A DNA stretch of 5,233 bases from Coleofasciculus sp. S288 (GCA_020216575.1 JAIUYC010000393.1:1-5233), one strand, 5' to 3'. Shown: positions 1-4,376, numbered from the stretch's first letter. The notes: generated by a model not told the origin, from the sequence alone. Made by a program: numbers and translations.

Positions 1-216
1 AAAAATAATGGAGAGATTTTTAATTTCTTTAAGGGAGAGATCCACAGGCTAACCCAATTCTTGGCAATCTTTCGCTGATTTATTTAGGCTTTAAAGCTAA
101 GAGTCATTATTAATTTAATTAGTTTTTATATTTTTAATATTTATTGATTTTTTTTCGTATAACCTGTTACTACATTTGCTGAAATTATCAATTAAAATGT
201 ATCACGAAATAAATAA
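1..216. other. AT-rich spacer downstream of the GTPase gene, no gene seen
   Basis: This stretch is very AT-rich. It holds a direct repeat of GGAGAGAT (11-18 and 35-42) and an imperfect palindrome around GCTTTAAAGC near 87-104. I find no convincing reading frame on either strand and no clear intrinsic terminator for the GTPase gene, whose stop codon is at 217-219. The gene beyond the left edge cannot be told. Confidence 0.6.
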
Positions 217-762
217 TTATCGTTCAAGGGTCAAACTGTACATGCAGTATTCCACGAGAACAATTAATGATTTAACTACAGAATCTCGGTTATTGGCATT
301 TAAAATGACAATCGGCGGTCGAGTTTTTTCCTCAATAAAACCCAAAGCGATCGCTACATTTTCCTTAGACCAGGCTCCCTCTACATCCATATGGGTTAGT
401 CCAACAATCATGGGCAGTTGAACGCGCTGGTTCATAAACGCGAGAAGTTTGCGAGCCAAGCGAAAATCACTGGGGCGATGGGCATCAACTAAGAGGATAT
501 AGGCATGAGCCCGACGAATCAGAATATCCCACATGAAATCAAAGCGAGCTTGTCCGGGAGTACCATACAAGTGCAGCGCCATCCCTGGAGCAAATTGCAA
601 GCGCCCAAAATCCATTGCCACGGTCGTCTTTCTCTTGATCTCGGCGATTTCATCCGTCGCTTTTCGATCTGTGTCTACTACATCAATTTCACTGACCGTC
701 CGAATAAAAGTAGACTTTCCGGCACCGACTGTACCGGTCACAACCAGACGCATAATTTCCAC
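217..762 (-). CDS. Small Ras-like GTPase of the MglA/conservon type
   Basis: Predicted cytoplasmic GTP-binding switch protein of about 181 residues, the usual size of the Ras-like fold. Numbered from the GTG at 762, it shows a P-loop GTVGAGKST (10-18), a switch I threonine pair (T46, T47), a G3 region YGTPGQ (66-71), a G4-like THMD (123-126) and a possible G5 at 155-157 (NAN). The G3 Asp of Ras (DTAGQ) is Gly here and the G4 NKxD is THMD. Both departures are known in MglA-like and conservon GTPases, so it need not be inactive. No transmembrane segment or lipidation motif is visible. It follows the DUF4388 gene directly and is probably co-transcribed and translationally coupled with it. Start choice: GTG at 768 overlaps the upstream stop as GTGA but lies only 3 bases from the Shine-Dalgarno sequence. 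GTG at 762 has a 9-base spacing and is preferred. ATG at 753 is a third option. The partner is probably the Roadblock protein encoded at 2225-2611. Confidence 0.9.
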   Translation of the reverse strand: MEIMRLVVTGTVGAGKSTFIRTVSEIDVVDTDRKATDEIAEIKRKTTVAMDFGRLQFAPGMALHLYGTPGQARFDFMWDILIRRAHAYILLVDAHRPSDFRLARKLLAFMNQRVQLPMIVGLTHMDVEGAWSKENVAIALGFIEEKTRPPIVILNANNRDSVVKSLIVLVEYCMYSLTLER

Positions 763-764
763 TC

Positions 765-1628
765 TCACTTGCTCCTCAGGAAACCAAGCAAGTTTTGCAT
801 GAAGGAATTGCTCAGATCTGACCCCGTGTTTTCCTTAGTATGATTTGCTGCCACAGGAACTGGATCGAGTGCCTCTTCTTCTAAATATTTGGCGTGAGAG
901 GGAGTAATCATTGGTACTTCTGCCACTAATCCCACATTGATCAGCCGGAACGCCGTCTGTTGGATTGTTTCCACCGATTGATTGAGCTGAGTTGCGATCG
1001 CATTTAGAGGAAGTGAGCCATTTGCCAACTGCCAAACTCGTCCTTCCAGAGAATCCAGCCGCAGGTGACGCTTGCCTATTACAGCTCTCGATAGTGCTGA
1101 TGTTGGTTCTGGTAGTTTATCTGCCAATGCCTCCCAGTCTCGCAAGACTCGCAGCCCCATCAATGTCGCTTCCGTAGCCGACAAGCTCAAGCCTGTCATT
1201 TCCGTTGTTGGCAGCGTTGCTTTGGAGTCAAATTTAAACTGAGCATCTTTGAGTCTGAACAAGCCACAAACTTGTCGCAGCACTTGGGCATGAAACAAAA
1301 GCCTTAACTGTTCGGGTTGGAGAAACCCCTGCGTCTTTAAGTAAAGACCAATTGGAATATTGGCAGGACAACGATTCACCTGCTCACGCAGAACTTTGGG
1401 GCTGATCCATCCCCGTTGAACGATCATCGAGAGCAGGCACTGGTGATCCAAGCGATTCGTCACTGCCACGATGCGACCCTGGCGTACTAGAACATGCCGG
1501 ACTCTTTTCCCTTGCTCCTGCCTCTCGGGCTGGAACCGAAGGGTTAACAATCCAGTTTTGTTTCCTTGATCTAGGAATTGAAACAGTTCAGGAAGTGAAA
1601 ATTCAGATAAACAACTCGTAATCGCCAT
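765..1628 (-). CDS. DUF4388 (PATAN) domain protein with C-terminal winged-helix-like region
   Basis: A 287-residue soluble protein. The N-terminal part (about 1-150) reads as a DUF4388/PATAN domain. It opens with the typical 'LSEFSLPELFQFL' and 'KTGLLTL', followed by a strand pair HVLVRQGRIVAV (45-56) and a helical part ending near the ATEATLMGLR helix. Residues about 192-238 look like a winged helix: a helix around EGRVWQLANG, then LNAIATQLNQSVETIQQTAF, then the turn NVGLVAEVP. After a polar linker (about 250-274) comes a short amphipathic tail, SFMQNLLGFLRSK. PATAN domains are known from cyanobacterial regulators including PatA and PATAN-REC phototaxis proteins, and are thought to mediate protein contacts. 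A role as adaptor or effector for the neighbouring GTPase is inferred. The ATG at 1628 has no clear Shine-Dalgarno sequence, which is common in cyanobacteria. A good promoter lies just upstream (1658-1686). The stop codon TGA at 765-767 abuts the GTPase start. Confidence 0.87.
   Translation of the reverse strand: MAITSCLSEFSLPELFQFLDQGNKTGLLTLRFQPERQEQGKRVRHVLVRQGRIVAVTNRLDHQCLLSMIVQRGWISPKVLREQVNRCPANIPIGLYLKTQGFLQPEQLRLLFHAQVLRQVCGLFRLKDAQFKFDSKATLPTTEMTGLSLSATEATLMGLRVLRDWEALADKLPEPTSALSRAVIGKRHLRLDSLEGRVWQLANGSLPLNAIATQLNQSVETIQQTAFRLINVGLVAEVPMITPSHAKYLEEEALDPVPVAANHTKENTGSDLSNSFMQNLLGFLRSK
772..777 (-). promoter_or_regulatory. Ribosome binding site GAGGAG of the GTPase gene
   Basis: On the minus strand GAGGAG lies inside the last codons of the DUF4388 gene. 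It is 3 bases before the GTG at 768, 9 before the GTG at 762 and 18 before the ATG at 753. The 9-base spacing favours the middle start. Its place inside the upstream gene points to coupled translation. Confidence 0.6.
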
Positions 1629-1657
1629 TATTTTTACTGATTTTTAAGAATTTGGAG

Positions 1658-1686
1658 AATGTAGGGGAGCATTTTCTTATTGTCAA
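1658..1686 (-). promoter_or_regulatory. Sigma70-type promoter for the DUF4388-GTPase pair
   Basis: On the minus strand a perfect -35 box TTGACA (1686-1681) is followed, after a 17-base spacer, by TACATT (1663-1658), a 4-of-6 match to the -10 box. Transcription would start near 1651, giving a leader of about 22 bases before the ATG at 1628. The site is the best promoter candidate on the minus strand. Its -35 region is repeated at 2013-2024. Confidence 0.6.
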
Positions 1687-1724
1687 GTTTCATGTGAAGA
1701 TTTCTCAACTTCTTGTTATGTTTC

Positions 1725-1743
1725 TTACATAACGGTTACATAA
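1725..1743. promoter_or_regulatory. Direct repeat TTACATAA x2, possible response-regulator site
   Basis: TTACATAA occurs at 1725-1732 and 1736-1743, an 11-base period. GTTATG at 1715-1720 also makes an inverted repeat with CATAAC at 1728-1733. Tandem half sites on one face of the helix are typical of OmpR/PhoB-family regulators. The half site resembles the cyanobacterial RpaB box HLR1 (KTTACAWW), but the spacing between half sites is 3 bases instead of the reported 2. It lies about 40 bases upstream of the -35 box of the DUF4388 promoter. The regulator is a guess. Confidence 0.35.
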
Positions 1744-2012
1744 AGATAGAGATAGGTTTATCTCAGGGAATTTTTTGGGCGTTCCGTTTAAATTTTAATC
1801 TGAGAGCTGATGCAGAAGTCAGGACAAGCCTGAGGAGGTCGAGCGTCGGTGAGGCATCAAACATTCGGTACTGAGCTTGATCAACTGGACTACTACTTAG
1901 GGTTCCCAGAACAGCATGTCAATCTACACCCTAACTAGGTGATTGACCCCTTGAAACGTTTCAGTCAGGACATGAACAGTCGTGTTTCCAGTTCAGACAA
2001 GCCATGTCCGTG

Positions 2013-2024
2013 CTTATTGTCAAG
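2013..2024. repeat. Second copy of a 12-base sequence found at the DUF4388 promoter
   Basis: CTTATTGTCAAG occurs here and at 1676-1687, where its reverse strand carries the -35 box TTGACA. Similarity runs on with a one-base gap into GTGAA in both copies. No good -10 box follows this copy on the minus strand, so it may be a protein site or a relic of promoter duplication. Confidence 0.45.
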
Positions 2025-2050
2025 ATAACGTGAAACTAAAAATAATACTA

Positions 2051-2080
2051 TTTACTAAACTTTACTTAACTTTTTAGAAT
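2051..2080 (+). promoter_or_regulatory. HLR1-like tandem repeat with a -10-like box
   Basis: TTTACTAAAC and TTTACTTAAC stand in tandem (2051-2070). The layout, 8-base half site plus 2, matches the spacing of the RpaB box HLR1, with T for A at one position in each half. On the plus strand TTTACT (2051-2056), 18 bases and TAGAAT (2075-2080) could form a promoter reading towards the Roadblock gene from its 3' side. Both readings are tentative. Confidence 0.25.
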
Positions 2081-2130
2081 TATGCCATTAACCCTGAGAA
2101 AGAGGATTGTAAGAATTACCCCCAACTGTA

Positions 2131-2164
2131 GAGAAAATCATCACCCACCCTAGTGCTGGGTGGG
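2131..2164 (-). terminator. Probable intrinsic terminator of the Roadblock gene
   Basis: A 7-base-pair GC-rich stem, CCCACCC with GGGTGGG and a 7-base loop, spans 2144-2164. On the minus strand it is followed by TGATGATTTTCTC, an imperfect T-rich tail. It lies 60 bases past the stop codon of the Roadblock gene, the expected place for its terminator. Confidence 0.55.
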
Positions 2165-2224
2165 AAAGGCAGGACATCTCAGATAAGAAATTCTTCAGTT
2201 AGCGCGATCGCTGTTCCGAGCTTC

Positions 2225-2611
2225 TTATATTTTCGAGATTGGCTCTAAAGCTGCCTTCAATTCTGGAATCACTCGCTTAATTTCCAGCATCAGCACTCCC
2301 TGTTTAGCGGCTTTACTAGCTAAGACGAGCAAGACTGCATACTCGCCACAACTCGTGAGTATGCCATAGCCCTGATCGCCCTCTACGTAAATACGATCTA
2401 AAAAGCCTCTTGACAACTCACTCCCAATACGCTCCCCCAAAGACAGCATGGCGGCTGACATTGCCGATACTCGTTCTTCATCCATCTCGCTTGGTAAGCT
2501 TGATGCTAAGGGGAGTCCATCAGGAGAAACAAGAGCAGCTCCTTGAACTTCACTCGTACCAGTAACAAAATTCTGAAGAATGCTCTCAATCTTGGCTGTA
2601 TTAATGGTCAT
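2225..2611 (-). CDS. Roadblock/LC7 domain protein (MglB-like)
   Basis: A 128-residue single-domain protein with the Roadblock/LC7 fold. Helix 1 covers about residues 3-17, followed by the strand and turn GAALVSPDGLPLASSLP (24-40) with the family's 'SPDGLPLA' signature. A long helix (44-67) with ERVSAMSAAMLSLGERI follows, then the strands IYVEGDQGYGILTSCGEYAVLLVLAS (74-99) and a C-terminal helix (105-124). Proteins of this family are small dimers that bind Ras-like GTPases; MglB acts as GTPase-activating protein for MglA, and CvnB is the actinobacterial conservon counterpart. Here the likely partner is the GTPase at 217-762. The ATG at 2611 is preceded, 8 bases away, by a full AGGAGG, the strongest ribosome binding site on the minus strand, so high expression is plausible. 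The gene appears to be its own transcription unit, with a hairpin terminator behind it. Confidence 0.92.
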   Translation of the reverse strand: MTINTAKIESILQNFVTGTSEVQGAALVSPDGLPLASSLPSEMDEERVSAMSAAMLSLGERIGSELSRGFLDRIYVEGDQGYGILTSCGEYAVLLVLASKAAKQGVLMLEIKRVIPELKAALEPISKI

Positions 2612-2619
2612 TCACATAT

Positions 2620-2625
2620 CCTCCT
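2620..2625 (-). promoter_or_regulatory. Consensus ribosome binding site AGGAGG of the Roadblock gene
   Basis: A perfect AGGAGG on the minus strand, 8 bases before the ATG at 2611. It fixes the start codon. Such strong sites are not the rule in cyanobacteria, and the DUF4388 gene next door has none. Confidence 0.8.
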
Positions 2626-2668
2626 AAGTAAATATTTAATTTAATTGAGCTTAAAGCAACTGAGTCCT

Positions 2669-2696
2669 AAAAAAAGCCTTGGCAAGGACTGAGGCT
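2669..2696 (-). terminator. Possible weak terminator upstream of the Roadblock gene
   Basis: On the minus strand a short stem (AGCCT/AGGCT, or CCTT-GCC-AAGG inside it) is followed directly by a run of seven T. It would stop transcripts arriving from the carotenoid protein gene, whose stop lies about 420 bases before it. The stem is only 4-5 base pairs, so efficiency is doubtful. Confidence 0.35.
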
Positions 2697-2742
2697 AGTT
2701 TACTGCCTGTCACGAAACTCGAACCCATCGAATCTGGAAACA

Positions 2743-2770
2743 GGGACTAGGGACTAGAGGCTAGGGGGAG
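2743..2770. repeat. Heptamer tandem repeat GGGACTA and variants
   Basis: Four 7-base units stand in a row: GGGACTA, GGGACTA, GAGGCTA and GGGGGAG. This resembles the short tandemly repeated repetitive (STRR) sequences known between genes in filamentous cyanobacteria. It has no spacers and is not a CRISPR array. Confidence 0.65.
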
Positions 2771-2779
2771 AGGGGTTTT

Positions 2780-2807
2780 CATGCGTTCGTTGTACGAATC
2801 GCGCATG
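2780..2807. repeat. Hairpin with arms CATGCG/CGCATG
   Basis: CATGCG then TTCGT, a 3-base loop TGT, ACGAA, a 3-base bulge TCG, and CGCATG. The paired part is 11 base pairs with one bulge. With the heptamers before it and the palindrome after it, it forms a cluster of repeat-like elements. No T-run follows on either strand. Confidence 0.55.
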
Positions 2808-2826
2808 GCGTCTACTCATAATAAAT

Positions 2827-2854
2827 GTAGGGTCAAGGCATGCCTTGACTCTAC
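2827..2854. repeat. 28-base near-perfect palindrome centred on GGCATGCC
   Basis: The two 14-base arms (2827-2840 and 2841-2854) match at 13 positions; the odd pair, G2831 with T2850, could still pair as G-U in the plus-strand RNA. It looks like a REP- or MITE-type palindrome of the GTAGGG...CTAC kind that I associate with cyanobacterial intergenic DNA. It could also be a protein-binding site. It sits next to the decayed reading frame at 2862-3050. Confidence 0.6.
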
Positions 2855-2861
2855 GAGGATA

Positions 2862-3050
2862 GGTGAAACGTTCTTGCTGTAACAGTTCCTCAAGCTCATC
2901 CTGTTAGCGATCGCTCGTCCCAAACCTGATGCAGTCAAAGGCATTCAGCTCAGTCCACTTGTCGGGGTAATCCCAGCGAGGAGGATAAAAAAAGAGTGTC
3001 CAACTAGGTTCCGTAATAAAACCAAGTAGCACACCTTTATCTGGAAGTAT
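2862..3050 (-). pseudogene. Remnant of an unrecognised protein gene
   Basis: One minus-strand frame is open for 48 codons (3050-2907) and reads like real protein: KGVLLGFITEPSWTLFF, then YPPRWDYPDKWTELNAFD and CIRFG. It is rich in Trp, Tyr, Phe and Pro, and aromatic pairs of this kind seldom arise in spacer DNA. It stops at TAA (2906-2904), next to a HIP1 site, but the same frame then continues with QDELEELLQQERFT (2903-2862), which again looks coding. Upstream a TAA at 3053-3051 closes the frame. There is no good start codon or ribosome binding site: a GTG at 3032 has only AAGG two bases before it. The picture is a gene broken by stops and truncated at both ends, close to palindromic repeats. 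I do not recognise the family. A short real gene is less likely. Confidence 0.4.
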
Positions 3051-3112
3051 TTAGAGCAGTTGCCTCAATAGGAACACTCCTACGAAAGCACCTTCAGAGC
3101 AATTCTCTGGAT

Positions 3113-3643
3113 TTACAGGCTTGGCGTCTTACCGGTTTCCGCCTGGGTAGGAATTGATTTGACCTCACTGTAACCCATGTTTCCAGCAATCTCGCGCAAC
3201 ATCGAGATTTGCCCTTCAAAGTCAAGACCTTCGATTTGGGATAGGACGTTGTTGATCGCCTGGGTAGCTTGATAATCTTGCGGCATGTCTACTACCGTAT
3301 CACCCATTGCTCTAGCCCAGGCATACCACACCACTAGCTGATTGTTCTCAGTTAGCGCCCCGTAAGCACGAGATAGCTCTGTATCTTGGCGGTTAACAAT
3401 CTCACGCATGACAGCTAACTGCTCGTCATCGGATAGTTCGTAAAATTCGCCTAACAGTCGGGGAGCTATTTCTGGGTTCGCCGCAGTGGGAGCGGCTGGC
3501 GTAATTGAATCTCCCATTTTCTCGTAGGCATAATAGAGCAGTGCCAATTTCTCATCAGTGCCTAGAGCGTCAAATGCTTGCACCACTTTGTTAGTGCCTT
3601 CAGAACGAGTTGCAGAACGACCTGTTTCTTGAGTAGGGGACAT
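3113..3643 (-). CDS. Helical carotenoid protein (OCP N-terminal domain family)
   Basis: A 176-residue all-helical protein matching the N-terminal, carotenoid-binding domain of the orange carotenoid protein and lacking its C-terminal NTF2-like domain. Such stand-alone proteins (HCPs) bind a keto-carotenoid; some clades quench singlet oxygen or phycobilisome fluorescence. By alignment from memory with Synechocystis OCP, Y40 corresponds to Y44, W106 (LVVWYAWARAMGD) to W110 and R150 (ISMLREIAGNMGY) to R155. W41 of OCP is replaced by Y37 (LALLYYAYEKMG). Residues 1-16 are polar and do not resemble the OCP N-terminal extension, and the last 18 residues are likewise polar and probably flexible. Two four-helix sub-bundles are expected, about 18-100 and 100-158. 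The ATG at 3643 has GGAGAAG 4 bases before it. The gene is divergent from the acidic protein gene at 3863. No OCP C-terminal homologue, FRP or carotenoid ketolase is in the window. The HCP clade cannot be told by eye. Confidence 0.9.
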   Translation of the reverse strand: MSPTQETGRSATRSEGTNKVVQAFDALGTDEKLALLYYAYEKMGDSITPAAPTAANPEIAPRLLGEFYELSDDEQLAVMREIVNRQDTELSRAYGALTENNQLVVWYAWARAMGDTVVDMPQDYQATQAINNVLSQIEGLDFEGQISMLREIAGNMGYSEVKSIPTQAETGKTPSL

Positions 3644-3862
3644 GATTCTTCTCCGAAAGAAATTAACGTGTTCATGATTAGGGGTAACAAAGTTTTCTAA
3701 TCAAAAGCGCCCTCCATTAGAGGGACTTTAAGAAAGGTTACAAGAGGGTAGAAATCTTCCTTTGTATAGAGAATCAAGATATCTCTAAAGACTCTAAAGG
3801 TATGGGGATCGCAATTGATAGGATTAGCAGCGGAATCAGAAAAATTAACAAAGGAGTCCACC
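3644..3862. promoter_or_regulatory. Divergent promoter region between carotenoid protein and acidic protein genes
   Basis: A 219-base AT-rich spacer that must carry both promoters. On the plus strand TATAGA (3765-3770) is a possible -10 box without a matching -35. On the minus strand TTGATT (3704-3699) with TAATCA 18 bases on is a weak candidate. An inverted repeat CCCTC-CATTA-GAGGG (3710-3724) lies between them and could be an operator. CTCTAAAG occurs twice with 9-base spacing (3783 and 3792). Confidence 0.35.
3853..3856 (+). promoter_or_regulatory. Ribosome binding site that fixes the start at 3863
   Basis: AAAGGAG ends 6 bases before the ATG at 3863. The frame is open further up to a TTG at 3815, but that codon has no such site, so the ATG is the start. 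Confidence 0.75.
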
Positions 3863-4168
3863 ATGTCTGAAGAACTGAATGTTAATCCAAAAGAAGCTGT
3901 AGGACAGGAAGCCGAGTTAGCTGCTGAGAATATGGCGGCTGGAAGAGAGAAAAAGCCAGAAATAGATGTTGATCAGGATTACGAAGCTTCAAAACAATAT
4001 AGCGTCAGCGATATTGACAAAAGTGAAGCGGGTGCCCAAGCGGCCTCTGCTGCCACAGCTCCCCAGCGAGAGATGCCCCAACCGGAGAAGACGAGAGTGG
4101 TAGCTGAACCGACCGGAAATCCCGAAGATTACCGGGAGATGGCTAAAGATGTCAATCCTCGCAAGTAA
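3863..4168 (+). CDS. Small acidic, probably disordered protein of unknown function
   Basis: A 101-residue protein that I cannot assign to a named family. It has about 22 acidic and 13 basic residues, many Ala, Pro, Gln and Glu, no Cys, Trp, Phe or His, and only three Tyr, so it is very likely intrinsically disordered and soluble. No signal peptide, membrane segment or metal site is visible. The most motif-like part is DYEASKQYSVSDIDKSE (39-55), followed by an Ala-rich stretch (56-66), a Pro/Glu stretch (67-76) and a tail TGNPEDYREMAKDVNP (84-99). The TGNP(E/D)D and 'MAKDVN' pieces look like conserved short motifs, though that is an impression and was not searched. It has a good ribosome binding site, a terminator about 70 bases past its stop, and no partner on its strand, so it is probably monocistronic. 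It is divergent from the carotenoid protein gene, so the two may share regulation. Confidence 0.82.
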   Translation: MSEELNVNPKEAVGQEAELAAENMAAGREKKPEIDVDQDYEASKQYSVSDIDKSEAGAQAASAATAPQREMPQPEKTRVVAEPTGNPEDYREMAKDVNPRK

Positions 4169-4234
4169 GTCGGGGGAGTTTTGCAAATTTTAGATTGAGT
4201 TAGCGCTTAGGACAGAATCGTTGCTGCTTGTGGT

Positions 4235-4268
4235 GCTCAACCAGTAGTTGGTTGAGCTTTTAGTTTTT
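4235..4268 (+). terminator. Intrinsic terminator of the acidic protein gene
   Basis: A perfect 9-base-pair stem (GCTCAACCA with TGGTTGAGC, 5-base loop) spans 4235-4257 and is followed by TTTTAGTTTTT. It separates the acidic protein gene from aspS. Confidence 0.85.
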
Positions 4269-4274
4269 AAAGGT

Positions 4275-4304
4275 CTGACACAAGTGCCTAGAATGCAGGA
4301 TAAT
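4275..4304 (+). promoter_or_regulatory. Sigma70-type promoter of aspS
   Basis: CTGACA (4275-4280) and GATAAT (4299-4304) each match the consensus at 5 of 6 positions, with an 18-base spacer. Transcription would begin near 4311, giving a leader of about 66 bases. The site lies just after the terminator of the preceding gene, as expected for an independent unit. Confidence 0.6.
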
Positions 4305-4376
4305 GGGCAAAGCTTTACACATTTTGTTACCTTTAATTTCCTCCCCCTTTTTTCAGCAAGTATTCTGTCAGCGACT

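Larger units (their letters stand above)
1629..2224. other. 596-base spacer with regulatory and hairpin elements, no gene seen
   Basis: I find no convincing reading frame; short ATG frames on either strand end within about 15 codons. From left to right it holds the DUF4388 promoter, the TTACATAA repeats and a series of inverted repeats. These are TCAGG/CCTGA near 1819-1833, TTAGGGT/ACCCTAA at 1897-1903 and 1928-1934, the palindrome TGAAACGTTTCA at 1952-1963, and GGACATG/CATGTCC at 1968-1974 and 2003-2009. Then come AT-rich 10-base repeats (2051-2070) and a GC-rich hairpin (2144-2164). HIP1 sits at 2204-2211. The middle could be a structured RNA, but nothing matches a family I know. Confidence 0.55.
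2612..3112. other. 501-base spacer with a gene remnant and repeats
   Basis: No intact gene is seen. The stretch contains, from left to right, the Roadblock ribosome binding site, the weak terminator, the heptamers, two hairpins, the decayed frame and a small hairpin (CAGAG/CTCTG, 3095-3109) right after the carotenoid protein stop. That hairpin has no T-run, so the end of the carotenoid protein transcript is unclear. A HIP1 octamer sits at 2907-2914. I see no clear promoter for the Roadblock gene. Confidence 0.55.

Noticed and set aside
176..421. Plus-strand open frame of 81 codons
   Set aside because: It lies antisense to the 3' end of the GTPase gene, has no family resemblance and no ribosome binding site; it is a shadow of the real gene.
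505..843. Plus-strand open frames at 505-843 and 533-802
   Set aside because: Both are antisense to the GTPase gene, whose motifs on the minus strand are clear.
835..1177. Open frames at 835-1035 (minus) and 992-1177 (plus)
   Set aside because: Both overlap the DUF4388 gene in other frames and have no protein-like features.
2612..2660. Promoter of the Roadblock gene
   Set aside because: TTGCTT with AATATT at 17 bases is too poor a match in such AT-rich DNA to call.
2743..2775. Possible CRISPR array
   Set aside because: The 7-base units are contiguous with no spacers; it is a simple tandem repeat.
2780..2854. Insertion sequence ends
   Set aside because: The hairpins are repeat-like, but there is no transposase frame between or beside them and no clear target duplication.
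3095..3109. Terminator of the carotenoid protein gene
   Set aside because: The stem CAGAG/CTCTG is only 5 base pairs and no T-run follows on the minus strand.
3815..3862. N-terminal extension of the acidic protein from a TTG at 3815
   Set aside because: The ATG at 3863 has a proper AAAGGAG 6 bases upstream; the TTG has none.
3989..4186. Minus-strand open frame of 65 codons
   Set aside because: It is antisense to the acidic protein gene and lacks a start signal.
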